Notes under the pieces: model-generated
What the model was told of the DNA's origin: nothing
Databases searched by the model: none
What the model saw: the letters and a program-made list of their open reading frames with translations, nothing else
Position numbers and translations under genes: made by a program
Source of the DNA: Rhexocercosporidium sp. MPI-PUGE-AT-0058
Lineage: Eukaryota > Ascomycota > Leotiomycetes > Helotiales
Length of the DNA: 64,000 nt
NCBI GenBank assembly: GCA_020746875.1
Contig: JAGTJL010000006.1
Location: 1 to 64,000, forward strand
Reading direction: 5' to 3'
Part shown: piece by piece, positions 10,475 to 23,297 of the stretch
Position numbering within the stretch: position 1 is the stretch's first letter
Layout of the letters: the number at the start of each line of letters is the position of its first letter

Positions 10475-13094
10475 TACTCTCCATACACCTACATTAGCGT
10501 GCCTAAGATCTTGCTTTAGTAACTGAATCGCGATCGTATTATGGATTGCTATTGAACTCGAGAAATCCTACACCTAAATCTTTAGGCAGTAAGCAGCTCA
10601 GGCATTCGACTCCTACAAGCATCGATACTTCTTCGCGAAAAACACACCTAAAACCTAATCTAACGTCTACAGTTTAAGAATACTATAAAAAGAGTATAAG
10701 CTTTATATTGTGTTATTCTTTAGAATTCTCAAAACCCTAATCGATATTAAGACGCTACTTATTATATAACTGAATTAAAAGATATCTTTACGGAGTTAAG
10801 TATCTCTTATTACCTTTACAACTTCCTCGAGCAAGGCTTTAATATATAGAAAATAATACTTAATATCACCGAGTCGGATTTTAATACTTTAAGTATTAAG
10901 CTAAGTTATCGGAGAAAACTTTAATAAAAAATTGCTAATTCTAGGAGACTGCCCTTAGACCGCGTTCTCGGATATCCTCGAAAGACGCCAAACGATGAAA
11001 GAGAGTTAAAGGAACAGAACGCAAATAGTATAAAAGCCGAAAACAAAAACAGAAGTGGAGCATTATATCAGGCGAAACCAAAGTATAGACGGCATCTAAA
11101 GCCCGGCGAAAATGCCCTTAAAAGGTTGCCCTCCGCGTTCTTCTTCTTTTAACTCCCTTTCCTTTTTATTTATTATTACTTTCCAAATTTTAAATTCTCT
11201 TTTCCTTAATTTTACTATTATTTATAACTCTTTCTAACCGTCACCCTTTTTACTCCTTTCTTATGTAATTATACTTTTTAGTATTTATTTTCTATACTCT
11301 TTTCTCTTAACTCACGTTTTTTCTTTAATCTTAACCCTCCTTTTATGACTTATTCTCTAACTTTAATTCTACCCTTCTTTTTTAACTTCTTCTCTCTTAA
11401 TCTAACCATTTAAATTTTAACTTTTTCCTTCTTTTTAACCTTAATTATTTACCTTTTATTTTAATATACTCTATTTTCACCCTTTAACTTATATATATAT
11501 ATATTATCCTCTACTATGTTTAACTTTAAATTTTTACCTTTTTATTTTTTAATTTTATTCTATTCTTTATTTTATCTAATTTTTATTCTTTATTTTCTAT
11601 TAGTATAACTTTAAATACCTTTTTTAAGTTTTATTATAATCTTTACCCCTTTCTTTACCTTAATTAATTACTCTCTTAAGTTCTTTTTATTTTATATATA
11701 TTCCTTTAAAACATTTCTCTTTTATACTTCTATACTCTTTAATCCTAAATCTAATCTATATACTTCTTATAATAACCTTAACCTTATGTTTTACTTATAA
11801 TTATTTCTTTTATACTTATTCTTCCCTACTCTATATTCGCCTTTCTTTTTTATTCTTTTATTTTATATACTTATTTTATTTTATTTAATTTCTTTTTTAC
11901 TTATACTTTATATAACCCTAATATTTACTTCTTTTATTACTTTCTTTTAAAATTCTTTCTAAAACTTAATATATTTACTCCTTATAACTTTAACCTTACT
12001 CTTCTTCCTCAACATATCTTACTTCCTATAGCGGTTAACGGTTTTTAAAATATTATATTAAATAATTAAAGATTATACTAATAACTCTTACTCTATACTC
12101 GAAGTTTTAACGTTCTATAATATTAACAATCGATTTTTTAACAATAATACTAATAGTTAATAATAAGATATAAGTTAAGGTCCAAGCTTTTATTTAAAAA
12201 TTTCTAAACGCTAATATTAAGATAATATAAAACTTAAATCAACCCTTCAGGAAATAAATATTATATTAATAAATTAACTCTTCTTTCTTGAATACTTTAT
12301 ATTTTAAAAAACCCTCCCGTTGTAACCTTACGCCTAGCCTAATATAACTCAAACTGAATAAGGGCAGCCGTAGCTATACGGATTCCCTAAACTGCCCTAC
12401 CTCTACCGAAGCTAATTGCCTAGCCATACTACCTAAGGAACTCGTGGACATTTATAAACGTTTACTAAAACTGCTCTTTTAGTTATTACTCGGCCTTGCT
12501 TCCCTAAAAGATGCTATAGTAAAGCGGCATAATAATATCCGCGTAAAAGCAGCTTTAGTAATTACGCTTTAAGTCCGCGCGCTAATAGACGGCCTAAAAA
12601 TTATAATACTAGTAGCACGCGTAATATAAAGTAATTTACGGCCTTCCTTATTTCTAGTTTTTAATATAATTACAAACTTTAAAGAACTCGAACCCACGCT
12701 AACACGTAAGAAAAGCATAATCCTAAGTATCGCCGATTGCCTAATAAAGCAGGCACGTACCTTAAACCGCGAGCAGGTCCTCCTAATACCGGCTTAGCTT
12801 GAAGTCGGCTCGTTGTCGCTTCTTCTGGATAGTTATATTACTAGTATATTAAAAGGCCGGCTCAGGAGACCGAGCAAGAGAAGAAGCGAGAGCTAGGCCG
12901 GCGTTATATATATCGCATATAACGTTCTTATTATCTTAATATTATCCTTAATACGGCTCCGAATGGAAGTACTTGGTCAAGTATGCCCGGCGGCAGTCCT
13001 AGCCAAGGAAGTAATAATGCAAGACTTTTCTCTCGACCGCGGTACTTTCAAAAGCTTACGGCCTTTATATAAATAAAAATAAAACTAAGAAATA
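10475..13094. other. Unclassified RIP-mutated repeat, left block
   Basis: No intact frame remains. Part of 12400-12900 reads on the plus strand like an old protein if C-to-T stops are ignored (for example KELVDIYKRLLKLL, then basic RRPSKRRSESR near its end), but I cannot name it. 11130-12030 is an extreme AT tract whose plus strand is mainly T and C. The block was probably continuous with 14896-15217 and 18226-23297 before the Fot1-like and hAT insertions. Confidence 0.45.
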
Positions 13095-14893
13095 ACGTCG
13101 AGCACCCCCCTTCCGCCCACCTCGCGTAATATTAGCACTCTTTATTTAATACTTAATAATTCTATTATACGTCAACTTCTATATAAGAAATTATAAAATC
13201 AGAATCTCTTTTTAATTCTAGTTCTACTAATGCAATTTAACGCTCTCTAGCCGCAATTTAAGCCGCCTGAATAGCACGTGTTATCGCAAACTTAGAATTT
13301 GGGCTAGTTTGGACTTTCTTCTTTTTCCTTAGCCTTAACTGCTCTAATTGCTCTTCCAACTCTCTAATTCTTATATTTGCCTTCCCTAATTCGTAATCCT
13401 TTTTATTAAATCCTTTTATAATCTTCTTAAAAAGTAAACGCTGCGTCGGATGCTAATCATATAATTCGCTTACTAAAGTGCGTATTTATAAACGAAGATC
13501 TTTCGTAGCTTTAGGAGTCTATAAGTAAATAGAAGTGCTAAAAGGCTCGAGAGGTGGCGTTACTACTTTATAAGACTCTTAAAGAGCCGGAGCTGTCGAT
13601 TTATTATTATTTTCTAATAATAACAGGCTTATTAAGGGTTTCGCCAGAAATACCGGCTATAATCTACTAGTTCTCCACCCAGATTTGATATTAAAAGGAA
13701 TAATAATATCTCGGCGTGCTTTTTAATAGCAAAGAAGAAAATTGCGCTTGCTAATTAACGTGGAATCGATTAAAGAACTCAATTTATATAGTTCCTTTCG
13801 GTAAGCACGCTTTAGCGCAGAGAAAACCGTCAAATCTAAGGGTTGTAAGACGTATAACGTATATGCGGATAAATATAATAAATATATATTATTTTCAATA
13901 CACTTCCAAAGGAATTCCGTAGTCTTATAGCTTCCGTGGCCGTTTAGAATAAGGAGTCTTACTGAATGATCACGTAGATTCGTTTAAGGAATAAATACCT
14001 TTATTAGCTATTTAAGAGCCGTATCGTCGGTCGTCTACCTATTATCGGTTGTAGTAAAGTGCCAGTCATTAAATACGTCTAATTAAGACGGAAACTACTA
14101 TTACTATACCGATTTTCCCTTATAAATTACAAGAAGTTATGTAAAGACTCCGGTTATAGAGACACATTTAATAATTAACGTTTAAGTACGTAAGCCTAGC
14201 TGTTTTCCTTAAATCTTGCGCTTTTCGGCGTGCCTTATAACGAATCCATTAAGACCGTAGCCTTCCATAATACCGGTCTTGTTTATATTCTATCGTTAGC
14301 TAGCTGAAATAGCCTTAATAGCTAAGATCTTTAGTTTTTAGAACTAGGGCTTAATAACTTTGGAACAAGCGCAGTTAACACGTACAGAATCGACATATAT
14401 TTGTCTTTTCGTTTTTAAAATAAGATTCCGTGCCAGAAACTTATAAATTCAATGTCTTCCGAGTAGTAAATAATCTCTTTAAAGAACTAGAAGTCTCTCT
14501 CTAAAAACCTTAATCTATGCATGCGTAACTCCACGACTAAGAGACTCCTAAGTCAAAATCCAATCAGTCAATCGACTCTTTACTACCGTAGGTAGCCTTT
14601 GCAAGTAGCTAGCACCTTCTTAGCGTGATAAAGTAGTTGCGTTGCGGCCACGAAGTATAGACCTCGGAATACCTTATTCAAGCGATGCCTTTCGTAAAGA
14701 CTTGCTATTTGCAATCTTTATAAGCGCAGACATAACGTTATACTCGGTATATTAAGGCTTTATAATAGGAGCAAGTTACATTTCAAATTTGAGAAGAATT
14801 AATTAAAGAATTAAAAAGTAATTAATTATTTAAGTTAATAGGTAGATATAGCGGTGAGTTAAGCGAGGTAGGCGGAAGGGGGGTGCTCGACGT
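13095..14893 (-). mobile_element. Fot1-like DNA transposon A (1799 bp)
   Basis: The TIR starts ACGTCGAGCACCCCCCTTCC at 13095, and the inverted partner ends at 14893; over about 35 bp they differ at only a couple of positions. TA flanks both ends (13093-13094, 14894-14895). The transposase is on the minus strand. The element at 39932-59277 belongs to the same group. Confidence 0.94.
13200..14600 (-). pseudogene. Fot1-like DDE transposase remnant (element A)
   Basis: On the minus strand the region around 14060-13760 reads RLLILNGHGSYKTTEFLW, then C-I-E-N-N-I-Y-L-L, then YVLQPLDLTVFSALKRAYRK. This is the DDE_1 catalytic block of Fot1-like enzymes. The family's D-G-H-G-S-H appears here as N-G-H-G-S-Y, so the catalytic Asp codon has gone from GAC to AAC, a RIP-type G-to-A change. 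Stops occur throughout. Transposase function in this copy is lost. Confidence 0.85.
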
Positions 14894-14895
14894 TA

Positions 14896-15217
14896 CGCTT
14901 CTTTTTTATCCCGCTCGGCCCGGCCAGATTATTAAGCGAAATAGACTAAAAACGGCGGCATATTAACGTATATAATTAAGCAAACATAAGTATAATTAAA
15001 GCTAGCGCTTAATATAAACGTTGCTACAATATACGGCTAGTTCGAGGAGGCAAGTTATATTCTTAGTAGCTCTTCCTTCTACTTAGCCGTTCTTATATCG
15101 GATATATACTAAAAGCAACTGAATAGCTTAATTAACGTAATAATATCTTCTTTTATCCGAACGTATAAGATAATCCTATCTCGAGCCCGATTTAAGAGCT
15201 AGCTATTTTCTTACGCG
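14896..15217. other. Unclassified repeat between Fot1-A and hAT-2
   Basis: A short, AT-rich, mutated stretch. Its last 8 bases (CTTACGCG, 15210-15217) are the left copy of the hAT-2 target duplication, so it was joined directly to 18226 onward before that insertion. No gene is seen. Confidence 0.5.
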
Positions 15218-18217
15218 TAAGGTAGCCAATAAGTAAGCTGAGATAAGTCGATTAATTAAGTTGAGCTCTTTATGTAAGTCATCAGTTAGGGCTAGGGCTA
15301 GTTCTTAATCAGTTATTAAAAAGTTAACTAATAAGCAGCTTATAAGCTAGAGGAATTAAATATCTCGATTTTAGAGTGAGTTTAAGTGCCTTTTAAATAT
15401 GATCGATAAAAGAAAAGAGGCTCGCTTAGCAGATTCTAAGCCTCTAATTGGCCGCAGCCTCTTGAAAATCGATTTTGATTGGCTTAATATTGCCGAAAGC
15501 GGTTAGCGTCATAACTCTAATATATCCTGAATTATTTAAAAGTAAAGCTTCTTTATTAAAGAATCAATATAACTCTATTAAAATGACTTCCTCGTACGCC
15601 TTACTTACGGTTATTAACAATAGAGAATCTCGTGCTTCTCTTGCTGTATCTTCTACATCTCTTGTTAATCTATTTATAACAATAATAGCGCCGCAATCGT
15701 TAAAAGAAATTAAACCGTTACGTGATCGTTGTTTTCGTTTAATATTAGCTTATAACGATAATTACGACCTTACTAAGCCTCCTAACGAGCATATTAAGGC
15801 TAATTGCTCTTTATATAATTATAGAGAACCTTTTTTAAACGATAAAGAAGCTCGCTTATCGAGATTTCTTATAAGCCACGTTCTGGCGCTTGTAAATAAA
15901 AGGAAAATCACTTCTTAGACCTAAAAAGTAGGTTACGCGTTAGTAAATAAAACTAAGTAATTAAAACCAAAAATATAATACTATAAACTTCATACGATTC
16001 TCTGATAATCTGTTAGCTTTATACGCTAACTTTTATAAGTTATTATAATGCTAAATTTAAGTAAGAACCGCGAATATTACTTTAACGCGAATACTTTCTT
16101 TAACGTTATTACATATAAATTAAAAATATATAATTTAAACAAAGGAGGAGATATATAAAGAATGAGAAACGAACAATTTGCGGCGCAACCTTTAGGAATC
16201 GTAAACAGAGATTATAATAAAATCATCCTTTTCTAATAGTAAGAGTTTAAAAACGCGTTTCTTAAATGGATTATTTACGAAAATATTAAACACAGAAAGG
16301 CAGCCTCTCGTCGACTTAGAAAGTGCTTTATTATTATAAACAAAGATATTATTAATACTTTACTTACGTCGCATATTATAATCGAGAATTAGATTTACGA
16401 GCTTTTTATATATTTTGAGCCATAAGTTATTAAAGAGATTAGACGCGCTAAATCACGTATAACCGTTACATTTTAATGAATGGGGGTTAAATCGTAAAAA
16501 GATTAGCGTTCTTAGTGTTATAATACATTTTATTAACGATAAATATAAAGCTATAATACGGCTAATTAGGCTGCTAATGCTTTTAAAGTATAGAAAGACC
16601 GGTATTAATATATATATTACCTTTTAAACTATTCCCTTTTAAGGCTGACTTCTTATAAATTAGTGCTTGATTCTCCTCCTTCTTTTATAACGATTCGGTA
16701 TTATTATTGAAAACCTTGGCTATTTCGTCTTTAATAACGCGTTTAATAATAATATTATATTATAAAAGCTAGCGAAGGTGATGGGTTTTGACCTTAAATA
16801 AAGAAGATTACGTTATATAAGCCACGTTATTAATTTAATCGCTGGCGCGTACTCGTTTAATTAAAATAAAGCTTTATTCGACGAAGAATATAAAAAGGCT
16901 GGCGCGGAAGACCGACGGAAGCTCTAAGGACGACGAAGAGAGGTTAGCAAGCTTTATAACTTAATTACATACGTTCTGGCGTTTAAAAAGAGATCGGAGT
17001 TATTTCTTAATCTTTAAAAGATATTAAATATTAATATAGCAAAGGGAAAGAAGTGGAAGCTAGTCCTCGACGGAGGAGTACGCTAGAATATTACTTATTA
17101 AATAATACGCCGCGGCCTCGAATTACGCGAATCTCTCACCTTATATGCGGCTATATTACACGTTTCGGCAGATGCTCTTAATTAAGAGACATTCGATAAT
17201 AATTATTTATTAAACAAAGAGTAAGAGAGTCTTATAATTATTAAAAAACAGCTTGCGCTATTGTTTTATTTTATTAAAAGACTAGAAGGCAATGCGAAGT
17301 TGACTGAAGGCGCCTTATAACCTTCACACGGAGCTTTATAAGAGGCTTTAATCGTGCTAGAGTATATTATAGCATACTTCGAGACTCTTGAGGCTAAAGT
17401 AAAAAGAGGTTAATTTAATAGCCACAAAAGTATGTAATAATCGATTACTTTTGCGTGGACGACTTGCCAAAAGTGATACAAAAAGACCGACGATTTTATA
17501 ACATAATAAGCTGCAATAGTGCTTTATCTTTATTACAAATAGACTTACTTTAAAAAGAATTAGACCGGCAGATTACTATTATATTTAACTATTAGCAAAG
17601 CTACCTTTAAGAAATTATAAGAAGACAAGTACAAAGGTCAAGCGCCTTCTGCTAATTCTCGATTAACGTAATCCTTAGAGCTTATACTAGTAGAATCTTC
17701 AGTAAAAAGAGATTATTTAAAGTCGATTCTTAACGCTGCAGCGCCTCAACTAATTGTACGACGATTTGCAATAACAAGTAAGAGACGTAATTAATATTAT
17801 TATTATTTATAAGAGCTTACGATTGACTATTTGAGTTTAATAGAGTATTAGAGGTTATATGATGTCGAGTGGCCTTAATTAGCTTAAATGGTTTTTGATT
17901 TATTAGTAATTCCTGCTATAAGCTCGGAGTGTAAAAAAGTCTTTTCCTCTTGCGCTAAACAAACTACTTTAAAGAGTTCTAATTTGTCTAGTTTAATGCT
18001 ATGGCATTAAAAGTGCTTGAAAATTGGCAAAATCGTAATACATTGAAATTAGTAGTGCTTTTAGTGCAGTTTTATTAGATATTTAAATATAGCCTTAACT
18101 TATTAATAACTTATCAGCTAATCAGTTAAGTCTATTAATTAAGGTTTTATTATAAGTCAGTAAGTTGCTTTTATTGGCTCAGCTGATCACTGACTTACTG
18201 ACTTATTGGCCACCTTG
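15218..18217 (+). mobile_element. hAT DNA transposon, copy 2 (3000 bp)
   Basis: The ends are TAAGGTAGCCAATAAGTAA at 15218 and, read inward, CAAGGTGGCCAATAAGTCA ending at 18217. The flanks are a perfect 8-bp duplication, CTTACGCG (15210-15217 and 18218-18225). The interior resembles hAT-1 throughout. The perfect duplication next to C/T-diverged TIR ends gives a precise boundary. Confidence 0.95.
15475..18070 (+). pseudogene. hAT transposase remnant (copy 2)
   Basis: The N-terminal open stretch (15475-15918, about 147 codons) contains LRDRCFRLILAYNDNYD and closes at a stop after a K-R-K-I motif, parallel to 714-947 in copy 1. Downstream frames are riddled with TAA and TAG. At 17905-18050 the dimerisation region is still visible: a S-E-C-K-K-V-F-S-S core and a LENWQNRN-like end, with a frame slip. 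It cannot encode a working transposase. Confidence 0.82.
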
Positions 18218-21200
18218 CTTACGCGTCCTTTGCCTTCCGCGCGCCTTCTTCAAGTAGACTCTTTGGCTTAAGAGCTCGCTATATTAAATAAAACAGATTT
18301 CGCCGGCTTATCGATCCTCGAATTACTTTAGGATTTATTAAGTTATTCTGCTTTTTAAACGTAACTTATATTATCGGTAGTAAAATAATTATTAAGTAAA
18401 TAAACTGCGTACGAACGTTACGGATTAGGCCGAGGTTATTATAGCCTGGCGATAATCGGACGATACAATAATTAAATAAGCCTCGTCAAATATAATACGG
18501 CCGAGGTCTTGCGTAGCCGCGAGCTTATAAGCGTAAGTCCGAAACTGTTCCGTATATATTATTTTAATTATAATAAATATTAAAAGCGCATCTCGCTACT
18601 CGCTAAGCGATTATATTAAGTAATCGACCCTCAACTCTCGGACTCGGCGGAAGAAGTCCCCTCGTAGAAACACGAGTAATAAGACTAAGATCGTGATTCC
18701 AGTATTAAAAAAGATTTAAAAAAGCATAAACAGTAACTCTTCCTTTCTCCAGTAATTATAATAACTACTACCTGCTCAGTCTATAATATAATAATAGTTA
18801 TAGCCCGCTCCTGAGCTATTAACTTCCACTTTAATATATCATTTAAATACAGCTTTCTTATGCTCTTTAGCAGAGCCGCAGCTAACTATTTCTTCCGTAG
18901 CCGGTAAATCCTTATAATAATCTTCTTAAGTATTTATGAATTATTAATATCTTTATTATCCCGCTTCCTTTTCTTAGCTAATCTAAGCAGCTAATCAAGC
19001 TTTTATAAGTCCTTCTACGGAATTAAAGCACGCAGATTCCTGCGGATAAGGCTATTCCACACGTTATTATACTGATTTACATATGCCCGGTTAATAATCC
19101 GTGTATTATACCTGAAATAAAATACTCGCGAAATAATAGCGCTAATTAGCCTCTCGAGAAAATTATTTTCATATTATCTAAATGACTTGCTTAACGTCCT
19201 TAACGCTTAATACCGCGCTCGTAGACTATATCCCTTTATTCCGCATTTATTTATATATATTTTTTATAACGATATCAGGCCTGATAATTATAATAATTAT
19301 TATAGCTTCCAGAATAATCTTATTATAAAAGTATTCTTTAGCGCCTTATAAATTAGAATATATATATATATATATTATTATACGTTTCTTATAGTATAAT
19401 ATACGTTTAATAGTATTCGCTTATAGTAAATTTAATCTCTTAAAGTTATATAATCTTTAAAGTAATTACTTTACGCTGCTCGTCTTAGGATGCTTTTAAC
19501 GTATAATATGTATTCATATCGTAGCCTAACTTCCGTCGACAGTAATATATGGGATACTTCCTTAATTACGAGACTAAACGAGTATTTATATTAGATTAAT
19601 CACGGCCCTCGCGTTGATTTTGTATTATATTAATCTGCCGCTTGTGCTGCCGTTTAACATATACAGCCTTATCAGCCGTATTATTAGCTTCAGAAGCGGG
19701 CTTAATTAATATAATCTAATTTAAGCGCGGAAAATAATAATAACTTTAATTAATATAATTCAGGCGGCCTTAAGCGCCGGAAATTAACCAAAATACCTTT
19801 ATAGTCCTTCAATATATAAGTTATTCCTTACCGTGCGCTTATTCAATTACTGGCAGACCCGGTCAAGGTTTCGTAAATAAAGCTACAAGCCTATTTAATA
19901 ATTAAGTTCTTCTCGTATTTTAATAGGCTTTTTAAATATAATTATAATAATTAAGACAATTACTTTATTATACTAATACTTCGATCCGGTTACGGTTCAC
20001 TCGTTTAATATTCTCTGTTTTTAACGAGTATAAAGAAGTTTTAATACGAGGCAAATAAGGCAGCTTTATATATCTGCGCCGACTAATTACTGCAGCTTAA
20101 TTAATAATAACAGTACTTAATTCTAAATAATATAATAAAGGCAATTATAATAATTATTAATTATATAGCGCTCTTAAGGTCGTGTAGAATTCCTTTTAAA
20201 GAAATATATAATATAACTTTAATTTTAAATATTTAAATACCGTTAAAGTTCTTTTATAACTTTTTGCTCGTCGAAGCGTAATTTCTTTAAATTAAAAACG
20301 CTATAAAATTGCCGTGCTTTAATTATCTTAGCTTCGATTCGTCGATTATACCAATTCCAGGACAGCTACGACGCTTTAAATAAAGAGAACGGCAACTCGT
20401 TAGCCCGAATAGCGCTTAAGATATATCTAGCTTATTCTAATCGATAAAAGAGACGCTTTCATTATTAAAATAAAGGTTTTGCTTACGTTATTTTTAATAT
20501 TTTTATCCGAAGAATAATATTTACTAAATAAACAAGTTATTTTACTATAAACGAAGTAAAGTTTCTTATTTCTAAAGATAGTACTTAGCTCGGTGCGAGG
20601 TAAGTATCTTTTATATTCTGCGGATATTAATACTAGAATAAAATTCTACGTTTTATAAGCTGTGTGCTCGGTACTTTATTTTAAAATTAAAGTAGAAATC
20701 TTTGCTTCGTATTTTAAGAATCGATTATCGCACTTAATTAACGAGAAAATAGTAATAAGCCTTTAGTATCCGTATAAATCATTATAGCCTCTCGAGAAGG
20801 CATTACTTTATTAAACTAATAAAGGAACTCGTGCTATTAAGTTAATACTTATTTATAAATTTATAATAACGCCGGTTATAATTATATAAGGAAAGCTTTA
20901 TTAAGCTCGTAAGTCGTTACACGTTATATCGGCTGATATCCGCTTTATTAAGTAAATAATATATTAATATTAGCTTTAGCGATTTTATCGTCGAATCGGT
21001 TAAATAATTTATATATTTCTTAAATATGCCTCTCGGTAATACCGATAATTAACTAGCGGTATAGTTAAGTATTAAATAAGAATTTCCAGATTTCAGTCGT
21101 GGCCTTTTTTAAAATCGACGTGTAACAAGAGGAGTCTTAAGGCTTATTAAGGGCTTCTTCCGACAGAAAAAGGAAATATTTCTGCGATACAAGTTCGGCT

Positions 21201-23297
21201 AGATCGAAGTAGCTAAATTATTCCCGTTTTAATATCTTGAAGAACCGTCGAATATAAACGAGATGCTTAAAAATAATTTATTTATTTTACTTATATAAAA
21301 ATCGAATTATGTTAAACTCGCGATTCGTAGACCGCTTAGCCTTATAATGCCGAGTAATTAAAATCATAAACTTATTATAAACGTAAAATTTACGTTTTAT
21401 AAATGAACTATTTTTATATTCTAAGCTAAAAAGATCTAATACATGCGTAATCTGCCTTCCGACGGTTTATATTACGCTAGCGAGTATTTCCTAAAATAAT
21501 TCCGCTTTTTTATAGTAAAAGAAAATAACTTTTTAGTCTTATCGATTCTTACGAAAGAGCTTATTGCGACGGGTAATATAAGCTTTAATTAAGAGGTTAA
21601 GGTACGCGTCAGCGAGTTTATTAACGGATGCTAAACAAAAGAAAAGCTATATTTAATATTAATTAAAGTATTTTTAATTTTTGATAAATCGACGACGGAG
21701 TTTATTTTAAATATCAAATCGTTATTAATCTTTCGGCTTTTATAAAGAAGTGCTCGTCTAGCTTACGGAAGCTTTTTATAATCAGAATGAAGTCGTTTTC
21801 GTAAGATATAATCTCGTTATTATCACTTTAGCGAAGAAGGAAGGATAATAAATCTATACAAGAGATAATCCGGCTAAAGTCACAGAGACTTTAAAACTCT
21901 TTTAAAGGCGTTAAAAAGCTTATAATTATATATTTTTACTAGATAATATCGAAATGCTAATACTACTAGAAGCGCGATTATCGTGGAATATTAAAGTAAG
22001 AATAAGGACGGAGCGATAAGGCATATTCGAGGAAGAAGAGCCGTTAAATATAAATAAGAGCAAAGAAGTAAAAATTATATTTTCTCGTAAGAAGAAAACT
22101 TCGAGTATTAAATAAAAGACTAAGAATACTATTAAAGTAAATTAATAAACTCGAGCTCGGTTGATTATTAATGATTTTTTTAATAGGATACGCGGAAAAT
22201 AAAACTATCTTAAAGATATGTTCGACCGGCGGAGAGCTTTAAAGTATCTCGGTGAGATTTTATAAGATATCTTAATAAACGCTTTAATAAATAATCTCTT
22301 ATCGCGTTTGCTTTATTTATAATCGTATTCCGGCGACTATAAAGACTGCTATATTCGTATTATATATACGTGCCTGCTTCTTTGCCCTTATACATCCTTA
22401 TTTATATACTAACGTAATATATTTATTTAATCTTAAATCCGTTAATAGCCGAGTTATGCTTTTATCTTTCTTAATAATCTAATATCGTCGGAAAGTATCA
22501 TAAGTCTAAGTTTATAAATAAACGTAAGTGAAAAGATAGCTAATCTTTAAGCTTATCGCGTGCCGGTTATTTAAGTATTACTATAAGATATACCTCGTAA
22601 GCTTATAATAATTAATCGCCCGGAAGTTATAATAAGAAAATTTTTCGTATATTATAAGTCGAAGGTCAATATTAAAGCTATTAGTTCGTAATAAAACTTC
22701 TGTAAGATTACGGAATCTATAAAGATATTAAGTATTTAAGTGTTTCGTTAGGCTATTCCGATCTCGTTAATTAGTCTTATGCTTATCGCGGAGGTAGGAC
22801 GTGACCTAGGACCGGTTAATTGCAAGAGTATTATTATACGGATTATAGATTAATAACTGCTCTTTTACGTCGATATATAGATTAAGATATATAAAGAAAA
22901 GATCTGATACGAGCTTCATATCGAGTTAATTTATTAAAAAGGGTTTTAAATAAAAGGGAAATGATTTTCTATTCTATATCCGACGCGATTTCTGATACGT
23001 CCTTTACGCGTACACGTGCTATAATCTCTGGGTTATATCATAACTGAAGCCAAAACAGCAACCCTTTCCAGTAGTTAGGGCTAAAGCGAGATGTCAGAGC
23101 TAGGTTAGAGCTAGAGTCAGGGTTTGCGGAGGGATTAAAGAGTATAGAGTCAGGGGGAGCAGCGTTTAAGAGGATGTTTGTAGATTCTAGAGATCTTAGG
23201 CTTTAAGGGGAGTGTCTCCCGGGTAAGGCTTAAGATGAGGAGATCATAGGATTTGTTTTAGGTGTTACGGCACTTCGGGTCCGTAGCACAAGGGGAG
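18218..23297. other. Unclassified RIP-mutated repeat, right block
   Basis: About 5 kb of ruined sequence. If C-to-T stops are ignored, several stretches read like protein: on the minus strand near 19690-19500 (KRQHKRQINIIQNQREGRD, then YPIYYCRRKLGYD) and on the plus strand near 21430-22250 (LPSDGLYYASEYF, later IRHIRGRRAVKY). I cannot place either in a family. A purine tract with AAGGGGAG (23290-23297) lies directly before a TGTTAGATCC that looks like an LTR start, so the right end may be the 3' end of a Ty1/copia-like element, but I found no reverse transcriptase motif to support that. Confidence 0.4.

Noticed and set aside
10475..23297. Starship-type captain or DUF3435 tyrosine recombinase in the unclassified block
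   Set aside because: A short minus-strand stretch near 19000 was suggestive, but no R..H..R..Y arrangement could be read, and no cargo or boundary pattern is visible.
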